Positions 1-5,888 of a stretch of 7,258 nucleotides of DNA are shown in pieces. Source of the DNA: Planctomycetota bacterium (lineage in GTDB: Bacteria; Planctomycetota; UBA1135; GCA-002686595); NCBI GenBank assembly GCA_028823185.1, contig JAPKBY010000079.1:1-7258 (forward strand), written 5' to 3'. The translations under genes and the position numbers were made by a program. Numbering within the stretch: the stretch's first letter is position 1; each line of letters opens with the position of its first letter. The notes below the pieces were generated by a model that was not told where the DNA came from, did not search any database, and worked only from the letters and a program-made list of their open reading frames with translations.

Positions 1-716
1 ACTACAGGGACGCTCGCCGCACGGATCGCTTCCAGGACAGGGAGCTCGTTAAAGGCCCAGAGGTCCTCCAAAGACCCGCCCCCTCTCGTCACGACGATGA
101 GGTCCACTCCGCTCGCGTCGAGCGCAGTGATCGCCTTCGCGAGAGCGCTCGATGCCCCAGGACCTTGAACAGGAGCATGGATCAAACGAATGGGATAGTT
201 AGGCCAACGCAGATCACGAGTGCGCAGGAAGTCCTGCAGCGCCGCAGTGTCACGACTCGTCACCACGCCCACCGGCTTTGGATAGCGAGGCAGCTCCCTG
301 CTGCGCTCGAACCAGCCATCACTCAAGAGCTTCTGCTTGAGCTCTTCAAAGCGTCGCATGAGCTCGCCGACCCCGCGGCGCTCGACTCGATCAACGATGA
401 AGGAGTAAGTCCCGCGCGGCGCGTACACATCCAAGCGACCGTGACAGATGAGCTCCGCTCCCTCGACCATCTCAGCCACGAGAGGCTCGCGCGCGGCGCT
501 GCGCCATACGACCGCAGCGATGACGGACTCGGTGCCGCGCAGCCTGTCCTTCAGCTTGAAGTAGATGTGACCCGATGCGGCCTTGGTCACGCTCGCGACC
601 TCACCGATCACCGCCAAGCGACCCATATCACCCAAGGCTCCGTTGATGGAGGCTGTCAGGTCGGAGACTGTGAGCGGCCCGGCTGTCTCAGCCTCGCCTT
701 CTTGAGAAGATCTCAT
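1..716 (-). CDS. xseA: Exodeoxyribonuclease VII large subunit, C-terminus cut by window edge
   Basis: Translating the minus strand from the ATG at 716-714 gives 238 codons that run off base 1 without a stop. Residues 15-115 match the N-terminal OB-fold (LTVSDL near 15, ASGHIYFKLKD near 47, YAPRGTYSFIV near 98). Residues 120 onward match the catalytic region, with the hallmark RGGGSLEDLWAFNE at 211-224. The protein would pair with XseB to degrade single-stranded DNA to oligonucleotides in repair and recombination. The usual TS-x-x-GAA segment reads TSRDTAA (153-159), a mild departure from E. coli. The family is about 400-460 residues, so roughly the last 40 percent, including the AVGHE-type motif, lies outside. 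The start is the first ATG after the upstream stop, only 7 bp away, with GGGGG directly before it and no well-spaced ribosome site. Translation may therefore be coupled to the gene before it. Family identity is secure. Confidence 0.95.
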   Translation of the reverse strand, partial: MRSSQEGEAETAGPLTVSDLTASINGALGDMGRLAVIGEVASVTKAASGHIYFKLKDRLRGTESVIAAVVWRSAAREPLVAEMVEGAELICHGRLDVYAPRGTYSFIVDRVERRGVGELMRRFEELKQKLLSDGWFERSRELPRYPKPVGVVTSRDTAALQDFLRTRDLRWPNYPIRLIHAPVQGPGASSALAKAITALDASGVDLIVVTRGGGSLEDLWAFNELPVLEAIRAASVPV

Positions 717-723
717 CCCCCGG

Positions 724-1911
724 TTATCGCCCGTCGCTGCTCTCGGTTCCACCCTCAGCTTCTTCAACTCCCTCTTCTTGCTCAGTAGCCAGCAGCCCCA
801 GCTCCTCCCAACCCACCTGACGAGCCGTCGGAAGGAAGATCCGATAGCGGCCTTCCAAGAAGGGCGTCTTGCGGCCCCCTCTCATTTGAATCCCATCTGT
901 CATGACCAAGACGACGCCTCTCTCACGACGCTCCACGCGCAGCAGGTCAGCGAAGAGATGCCGTTTCACCCCACCATTCTCATCTAGATCCACAAAGTTC
1001 ACCCCCAATAGGCCTGCCTCACTGAGCCCATCAAAGCTCTTCAGGCGCCAGCGGCCGCCAGCCGCGTCCTCCGCCAGGAGCATGTTCAATCCTCGTTGCA
1101 GCTCAGAGAAGGTGCGCCCAGAGGCCTGAATCCCTGAGCTGTCCACTCGCTCCTTGAAGAGCTCTGGCATCGCCTCCATCCAAGGCCGAGGGTCCGTGTG
1201 AACAAGAACGATCCTTCGCTCACCGCCACGTCGTTGCCCTGCTTCAGTCCCCACGAAGGGCACGAGATCGCCTGCGCGTCGCTCATAGCCCTCGCTCAAG
1301 ACCAAGGTCAGCGTGCGTCCAGCCAAGCTACCCTCGAGATGCAGTCGCTCCGCGCTGACGCTCCCGATAGCTCGCCGGTCCTGATCAATCAGCCTGAAGA
1401 CGCAAGGACCCGTCCAGCCCTCATCACTCAAGATCCCAGCCTCTAGCAGCGCTAAGCCATCCACCCACTCCAGGCGCAGCATCGTTCGAAGAGAGCGCTC
1501 GATCTCTTCGGATCGCTTGAGCCGCCCTTCATCTCTCGGAAGCTCTACCGCCGGCTCATCCAAAGCGAGCGTCCCGACCTCCTCCTCGCTCAACTCAACA
1601 CCAAAATCCGGCAGCTCCACGAACCCCTCCGGCGCTAACTGAGTCATCGCCCTCGTCCAAGTCAACCATTCGCGCTCCCTTTGCAGACGCCGCTCTTCCA
1701 TCAAGCGCAGCTCGATCCGGAGCGACTCCACCTCACTGACGAGCTCCGCCTCCTTCGCCCCCCAAGCCTCTCTTGCTTGAGCGAGCTCAGCGCGCAGCGC
1801 GAGCACGACAGGATCTTCATCGAAGCGAACTGGATCGATGGCGAAGCCTGTCGCGAGGAATGCGACACCGACCCAAGCCAGCGATGAACCGTTCAAAGAG
1901 AGAGACGCCAT
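724..1911 (-). CDS. Exported or membrane-anchored coiled-coil protein of unknown function
   Basis: I do not recognise this 395-residue protein. Seen directly: a hydrophobic stretch at about 11-26 that could be a signal peptide or anchor, then a highly charged Glu/Arg/Leu helix at about 34-86 that looks like a coiled coil. A Glu-rich linker follows to about 145, then a mixed alternating hydrophobic/charged region (145-370) consistent with a globular beta-rich domain, and an acidic Glu/Gly tail (376-395). No catalytic motif is evident. I chose the ATG at 1911 because it overlaps the stop of the short upstream ORF as TGATG and has GGAGAGAG ending 8 nt before it. In-frame GTG codons at 1920 and 1914 are alternatives that add three or two residues. 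Its stop lies 7 bp before xseA. A structural or tethering role in the periplasm is inference only. Confidence 0.85.
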   Translation of the reverse strand: MASLSLNGSSLAWVGVAFLATGFAIDPVRFDEDPVVLALRAELAQAREAWGAKEAELVSEVESLRIELRLMEERRLQREREWLTWTRAMTQLAPEGFVELPDFGVELSEEEVGTLALDEPAVELPRDEGRLKRSEEIERSLRTMLRLEWVDGLALLEAGILSDEGWTGPCVFRLIDQDRRAIGSVSAERLHLEGSLAGRTLTLVLSEGYERRAGDLVPFVGTEAGQRRGGERRIVLVHTDPRPWMEAMPELFKERVDSSGIQASGRTFSELQRGLNMLLAEDAAGGRWRLKSFDGLSEAGLLGVNFVDLDENGGVKRHLFADLLRVERRERGVVLVMTDGIQMRGGRKTPFLEGRYRIFLPTARQVGWEELGLLATEQEEGVEEAEGGTESSDGR

Positions 1912-2021
1912 CACTCGCACTCTCTCCGCAGACAGGCAGCGCTATGGCTTGAGACCGCCACGACCCCGCTGAAGATCATGAGCACAACCATGACATTCGA
2001 GAGGTAGTTCAAATTCTCCAT
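1911..2021 (-). CDS. Candidate 36-residue single-span membrane miniprotein
   Basis: This short ORF fills most of the gap between the two neighbouring hypothetical genes. It starts at ATG 2021-2019, the first standard ATG after an in-frame TAG, and has 36 codons. Its TGA shares the A of the next gene's ATG (TGATG), a classic translational-coupling layout. The product begins MENLNYLSN and continues with a hydrophobic segment at about 7-25 (VMVVLMIFSGVVAV). It ends in a short Cys/Arg/Glu-containing tail (Cys30, Cys35), which suggests a one-pass membrane peptide. No clear Shine-Dalgarno sequence precedes the ATG. It could be a real miniprotein that works with its neighbours, or a leader whose translation feeds ribosomes to the next gene, or chance. 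Conservation of length and hydrophobicity in relatives would separate these. Confidence 0.5.
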   Translation of the reverse strand: MENLNYLSNVMVVLMIFSGVVAVSSHSAACLRRECE

Positions 2022-2069
2022 CTGAGTTCGAGTTGAGTCGGGTGCCTGAAGAGCCAGCTAGGCTCCAAC

Positions 2070-2705
2070 TTAGTCCTGAATGATTGCATCAGCAGGTGCA
2101 TCTTCAGCACCAATGACGACCGAGTCGTCCCTTCCTTCCTCGGCTGCCTCCGGAAGCAAGCTCGCTGAGCCCCAGGAGCATTGAAGCTGACCATCAAAAG
2201 AAGGCGCCTGCCCCCATAGAACAAGCTCCAACTCCCCAGCAACGCTCTCATCGGATGGCCTCCTAAAAAGGGCCAAGAGCGGATCCTGCACCGCTCCATC
2301 GGCAGCATTCGCCTCAGCTACAAGTGGAGTGAGGCATTGGCGCCCTCCCTCCAAGACCTGCACATCACTCAAGACAGCCGAAGGAAGCTCGCCTGGGGCC
2401 ACCAGCGTGAGCCTCCAGGGCTCGCCCTCATCAAGGCCGAGGCGCTTCGCCAAAGCAGCACCGTCGAAGCGCTGCCGGCGAGCGTCATCATGCATAGGCT
2501 TCAGGCGCACTTCGATCTCTAGCTGCTCGCTCATGCTTAAGCTGCCGCTCAAGCGCGGTCCTGAGAGGGTCGCGAGCTCATCAGCAGGGCTCGAAGGCTC
2601 GACAGGCTTCCAGACCAGGATCGCAGCGATAGCGATCACGAGCAGAGGCCCCACCCAGACACCTTTAGCGCTCGAAGGGAGAAGAGAAGGCTGAATGTCG
2701 TTCAA
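2070..2705 (-). CDS. Single-pass membrane-anchored protein of unknown function
   Basis: This 211-residue protein has no family I recognise. A short N-terminal tail with one Lys (residues 1-15) precedes a hydrophobic helix at about 16-33 (WVGPLLVIAIAAILVW). A Pro/Ser linker and a soluble domain of about 150 residues follow, rich in alternating hydrophobic positions, with two cysteines (124, 176) that could pair outside the cytoplasm. The C-terminal 25 residues are acidic. The topology suggests an N-in anchor with the domain in the periplasm. The start codon is TTG at 2705-2703, supported by a GAGG ribosome site 5 nt upstream that overlaps the stop region of the preceding gene. The stop-to-start gap is 7 bp, so the two genes are almost certainly co-translated. 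An in-frame GTG at codon 18 would cut into the membrane helix and is less likely. Confidence 0.78.
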   Translation of the reverse strand: MNDIQPSLLPSSAKGVWVGPLLVIAIAAILVWKPVEPSSPADELATLSGPRLSGSLSMSEQLEIEVRLKPMHDDARRQRFDGAALAKRLGLDEGEPWRLTLVAPGELPSAVLSDVQVLEGGRQCLTPLVAEANAADGAVQDPLLALFRRPSDESVAGELELVLWGQAPSFDGQLQCSWGSASLLPEAAEEGRDDSVVIGAEDAPADAIIQD

Positions 2706-2712
2706 GAGCGCC

Positions 2713-3546
2713 TCACTCGTCGCCCCAGCTCTTCTTGTTCTTGTTCTTATTCCAGAAGCGCGTCCACTCCTCTGGTCTCTTCGCCTCTTTATGACCGCTT
2801 AGCACAGTCAAAGATGTCATGAGCGGCGCAGAGACGATGTTCCACTCAGCCCGCGCGATGTTATCGGTAGGGTCAGCGTCGACCTTCCCCTTCGCGGATT
2901 GCAGAGTCTTCAAGAGCTCCTCAAAGAGCTTCTTTCTCGCTTTCAACTCGAACTCTTGAAACTGGCTGAGAGCCTCGGCCGCCGCAGCGATGATCGTCGG
3001 GTTTCGATACTTCAAGAGGTCCACCAGCGTCTTCGTCGCCCCCTTGTCCTTCGTTAAGCCGAGCGAGAGCACGAGCTGTCGCTGAAGCTCAATGTTGTCA
3101 CGCACCTTCTTGTCGTCGACCCATTTAGAGAGAGCGCTCGTGCTCTCTGGCCCCATCGACCCTAGAGCCTTGGCAGCTGCAAGCTTCAAGCCATTGTCAG
3201 GGACGCCCTTGGAGAGCTCTTTCCTGCGCTGAGAGAGAGAGGCTGCGACCCCCTTCGCGATCGCAACGCGATCCTTCTCTCCGCTCTCCTTAAACTCGCC
3301 GGTGAGTTTTTCGATGAGCACGATCGCCGCAGGGTCTTCATCTCCTCGCTTCCCGATCAAGCCCTTCAAGGTGGAGAGCCACTCCTTCACATCAGCGCGC
3401 TTGTCAGGAAACTCATCGTCTTGTACGAACACCGAGTGGACAGCAGGCGCGGCGTGAAGAGCCAGCGGTGCTGGAGAGAGGAGTCCGAGGAGTAGGGGTA
3501 GGATCATGATCAATTTAAAGCTCTCTGGGCCATTGGGATCAGACAC
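2713..3546 (-). CDS. Secreted HEAT-repeat protein
   Basis: This 277-codon protein starts with a hydrophobic signal-like stretch (about 13-30, ILPLLLGLLSPAPLAL) and a plausible cleavage near HAAPA. The rest is helical. Repeats resembling HEAT units are visible at about 118-142 (LKLAAAKALGSMG) and 155-195 (LVDLLKYRNPTIIAAAAEAL), with weaker ones before (52-110) and after. Such alpha-solenoids bind protein partners, and no catalytic residues are evident. The C-terminus is Trp, Lys and Asn rich (WTRFWNKNKNKKSW, 261-274), a type of ending I associate with planctomycete HEAT proteins, from memory only. The start is uncertain. GTG 3546 has no clear ribosome site, and ATG 3507 or TTG 3513 would leave a shorter signal peptide. 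It follows pabC by 53 bp and precedes the anchored protein by 7 bp, so a shared envelope role with that neighbour is a reasonable inference. Confidence 0.9.
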   Translation of the reverse strand: MSDPNGPESFKLIMILPLLLGLLSPAPLALHAAPAVHSVFVQDDEFPDKRADVKEWLSTLKGLIGKRGDEDPAAIVLIEKLTGEFKESGEKDRVAIAKGVAASLSQRRKELSKGVPDNGLKLAAAKALGSMGPESTSALSKWVDDKKVRDNIELQRQLVLSLGLTKDKGATKTLVDLLKYRNPTIIAAAAEALSQFQEFELKARKKLFEELLKTLQSAKGKVDADPTDNIARAEWNIVSAPLMTSLTVLSGHKEAKRPEEWTRFWNKNKNKKSWGDE

Positions 3547-3562
3547 AAGCGACGTATGCCTT

Positions 3563-3590
3563 ACTGTAGTCCAGTCGATGCGCGTAGCAA
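3563..3590 (-). promoter_or_regulatory. Weak candidate promoter before the HEAT-repeat gene
   Basis: In the only sizeable gap of the minus-strand cluster, TTGCTA (3590-3585) and TACAGT (3568-3563) are 16 bp apart. Each matches four of six bases of the sigma-70 consensus. If used, transcription would begin near 3556. That leaves almost no leader for a GTG start at 3546 and would favour the ATG at 3507. The match is modest and could be chance. Confidence 0.2.
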
Positions 3591-3599
3591 CAGAAGGAG

Positions 3600-4451
3600 T
3601 CAGGAGCTTCCTGAGCGAGAGGCGTCCATATACCTCTCTTCGCGCTCTCTGAAGATCTGACTGAGCTCACCCCAGCGCGGCCCCAGAGCCCCTGGGAGCT
3701 CCTCATTCACGCCGATAACGTTCACGACCGGGATCAGGCGACCCGAGGTGTTGGTGAGGAAGACCTCGCTAGCCCTGCTTATCTCCGCCAGTCCCAGTTG
3801 ACGCTCAGAGAAGCGATCTCCACGCACAGAGAGCTCAGCTAGCAGCTCAGCACGCACGATGCCGGGCAAGAGGCCGCGTCCAACCGGCGGGGTCAGGACC
3901 ACATCATCCAAGACACAGAAGAGATTAGAGACCGTGCCCTCAGTCAGATCTCCCTCCTCTGTCATGAGCAGCGCCTCCCAAGCGCCAGCCCTCACAGCCG
4001 CCTCACGCGCGAGGACGTTTCGCAGACGGTTTGTCGACTTGAGCTGCTCGAGCTCAGAGGAAGAGACCTTAGCGCGAGCCTCCACGGTGACCTTGATCCC
4101 TGGATATGGCCACGGGTCGACATCCCTTGAGGTGATGACCACAGTCGGGACTCCTCCCACACCGCGCGAGATCTGCGTGCGCAGCAAGAGCGGTCCTTCT
4201 TCGCCCAGCGCCGCTACGTATTCATCGAGCGCGCTGCGAATCGAGATGGGCAGAGGCCAAGTGATCTCCAGAGCCCGTGCAGCGTGTTCCAAACGCGCGA
4301 TGTGTTGCTCTTCAAAGATCCGACAGCCCTTGTCCAAGAGCATCCCGTCGTAGACCGCTAAGCCATGCTGAAAGCCCTGATCCTCCGCGCGCACCGCAGG
4401 CTCTCCCGCAGGCACGAGGCGTCCATCCACCCAACTAGGTCGCGCACTCAT
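3600..4451 (-). CDS. pabC: Class IV PLP enzyme, probable aminodeoxychorismate lyase
   Basis: This 283-residue protein has the fold-type IV aminotransferase/lyase pattern. It shows HIARLEHAARAL (50-61), the Schiff-base lysine in LKSTNRL (Lys138), the cofactor-binding glutamate in LTEGTVSNLF (Glu171), GLLPGIVR (193-200) in the phosphate-binding region and VFLTNTSG (230-237). Length is close to E. coli PabC (269). The expected reaction splits aminodeoxychorismate into p-aminobenzoate and pyruvate in the cytoplasm, for folate synthesis. The sequence alone also resembles D-amino-acid and branched-chain aminotransferases. What decides the call is the 4-bp ATGA overlap with pabB directly upstream. 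The ATG at 4451 has GGAG four bases before it, within the end of pabB. The family is certain; the exact substrate is probable. Confidence 0.92.
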   Translation of the reverse strand: MSARPSWVDGRLVPAGEPAVRAEDQGFQHGLAVYDGMLLDKGCRIFEEQHIARLEHAARALEITWPLPISIRSALDEYVAALGEEGPLLLRTQISRGVGGVPTVVITSRDVDPWPYPGIKVTVEARAKVSSSELEQLKSTNRLRNVLAREAAVRAGAWEALLMTEEGDLTEGTVSNLFCVLDDVVLTPPVGRGLLPGIVRAELLAELSVRGDRFSERQLGLAEISRASEVFLTNTSGRLIPVVNVIGVNEELPGALGPRWGELSQIFREREERYMDASRSGSS

Positions 4452-5857
4452 TCAACTCCCTCCAAAACTTCCATCAGGCGCGCCCCCTTCAAGAGCGTCT
4501 CCTTCTCCTCCTCGATCGCATCGCTACCCCACGTTATCCCACCGCCGACATGAAACGAGAGCTCTCCGAGATTTGAGCCGTCTCCACGCATGGGTCGCCA
4601 GACAAGCGTCCTAATGAGAATGTTCCACGCTGAGCTGCCATCGAGGCTCACATAGCCCATTGACCCAGTAAAGAAGCCTCTGCCCTCACGCTCGATCTCC
4701 TTGATGGCCTCCATAACCCGCAGCTTTGGCGCGCCCGTAATGGACCCGCCTGGAAAGAGCGCGCCCAAGAGCTCAAAGCTGTCCACCCCATCTCGCACCT
4801 CAGCGGTCACGTCGGCCATCAAGTGATGAATCCCCTCGTACGAGCGAAGCTCTGGGAACTCATCGACCCGCACGCTGCCGGGTCGCGCGACCCGGCCTAG
4901 ATCATTCCGCGCGAGGTCTACGATCATGGCGAGCTCTGCGCGGTCCTTCGCGCTCTCCATCAGCGCGCGCCCGCGCTCCTCATCCTCGACCTCGTCGGCT
5001 CCACGCGCAGCGGTTCCTTTGATAGGCCTCGTCGTCGCGCGCGCTCCATCAAACTCAAGCAGCAGCTCCGGCGACGCAGAGAGCAGCGCCCACTCCGGGC
5101 GCTCGCTATCTCCAGAGGCCAAATAGCCCATATAAGGAGCAGCGTTCACCTCACGCAGCGCGAGATATTGATCGACAGGCGAGCCCACCATCTCGCGTGT
5201 GAAACGATGAGCGATGTTGGCTTGATAGATCTCCCCCTCCGCGATCAAGGCGCGCGCCTCTTCGATCCGCGCGCGGTGTTCTTCTACGGAGGTGTGACGT
5301 ATTAAGGCAGCGACGGCTCCGTAGGGCTGGGCGTTAGCAGGCCCTCTCAGGCTCGCGGAGATGGCAGCCTCACGGAGGTCTACCGAGGGTCGATCATCTC
5401 CCGGCTCCTCTCCCAAGACGAGCCACGCGGCGGACTCGGCGTGATCCCAGACGAGAAAGTCCGTATAGAGTCCGCCTATCCAGCTCGGCTGCACCCAAGC
5501 ATCCCGCGGCAGACCGAGCTCCTCTCCTTTCACGCCCGCGTCGTATGAGATAGCCCCGATGAAGCCTCCCTGAAAAGGTCCCGGGATCTCATCACCTTCG
5601 ATGAACTCCAAGCCAGTCATCAGCTCTTCAATGGCATCGATCGGGTGTGAGGGCTCATGATCGCCGTTTCTCGACCTCAGCGGATCAAATCCCAGCACGC
5701 TAAACCTGCACGGTTCACCAGCGGCGCTGTCCAAGAGAGCTAAGCCTCGGCGCGCTCGGAGCGCGGACAGAGCCTCTCCAGGGGAGGGCGCATTTGAGAG
5801 GCTCCAGACCCTAGGACGGAACTTCAAACGAGTTGCTATATGTGTCGTGCTTCCCAC
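4448..5857 (-). CDS. pabB: Aminodeoxychorismate synthase component I
   Basis: The protein transfers ammonia to chorismate to give 4-amino-4-deoxychorismate, the first step to p-aminobenzoate. It normally uses ammonia from a PabA/TrpG glutaminase, which is not in this window. From the start used here (469 residues; E. coli PabB has 453), the chorismate-binding core shows GEIYQAN (208-214), SASPELLLEF (260-269), PIKGT with the PabB-specific lysine at 280, DLARNDLGR (314-322), GGSITGAPK (370-378) and HVGGGITWG (436-444). The lysine in PIKGT separates it from anthranilate synthase TrpE, which has PIAGT. The frame is open to 6016, but that extension overlaps the divergent transporter gene. I chose GTG 5857, which has AGGG five bases upstream. 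ATG 5890 and TTG 5827 are alternatives. The stop overlaps the pabC start. Confidence 0.96.
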   Translation of the reverse strand: MGSTTHIATRLKFRPRVWSLSNAPSPGEALSALRARRGLALLDSAAGEPCRFSVLGFDPLRSRNGDHEPSHPIDAIEELMTGLEFIEGDEIPGPFQGGFIGAISYDAGVKGEELGLPRDAWVQPSWIGGLYTDFLVWDHAESAAWLVLGEEPGDDRPSVDLREAAISASLRGPANAQPYGAVAALIRHTSVEEHRARIEEARALIAEGEIYQANIAHRFTREMVGSPVDQYLALREVNAAPYMGYLASGDSERPEWALLSASPELLLEFDGARATTRPIKGTAARGADEVEDEERGRALMESAKDRAELAMIVDLARNDLGRVARPGSVRVDEFPELRSYEGIHHLMADVTAEVRDGVDSFELLGALFPGGSITGAPKLRVMEAIKEIEREGRGFFTGSMGYVSLDGSSAWNILIRTLVWRPMRGDGSNLGELSFHVGGGITWGSDAIEEEKETLLKGARLMEVLEGVE

Positions 5858-5888
5858 AGTGGCCCTAGCAACGTACAAGGTGCTCCTC
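5828..5888. promoter_or_regulatory. Compact divergent promoter region between pabB and the transporter
   Basis: Only about 31 bp separate the chosen pabB start (5857) from the transporter ATG (5889), so control elements must lie inside the coding ends. For the transporter, TATATG at 5837-5842 is a possible -10 (four of six bases) without a good -35, and AAGG at 5877-5880 is a well-spaced ribosome site (8 nt). For pabB, a perfect TTGACA sits on the minus strand at 5895-5890, inside the first codons of the transporter, but no convincing -10 follows. AGGG five bases before GTG 5857 is its likely ribosome site. Divergent expression from overlapping signals is inferred. Confidence 0.35.

Noticed and set aside
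165..788. 207-codon plus-strand open frame
   Set aside because: It lies antisense to xseA and the end of the coiled-coil gene. The xseA frame has clear family motifs while this one has none and looks low in protein-like pattern.
2051..2065. Hairpin GAGCC-loop-GGCTC after the 2070-2705 gene, considered as a terminator
   Set aside because: The stem is only 5 bp and no T-run follows on the minus strand, so intrinsic termination is not supported.
2009..2308. 99-codon minus-strand frame overlapping the anchored protein gene
   Set aside because: It is a different frame of the 2070-2705 gene, which has a good start signal and sensible membrane topology. The composition of this frame is not convincing.
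3859..4353. 164-codon plus-strand open frame
   Set aside because: Antisense shadow of the class IV PLP gene. Its product is Ser/Arg/Pro-rich with no recognisable domain.
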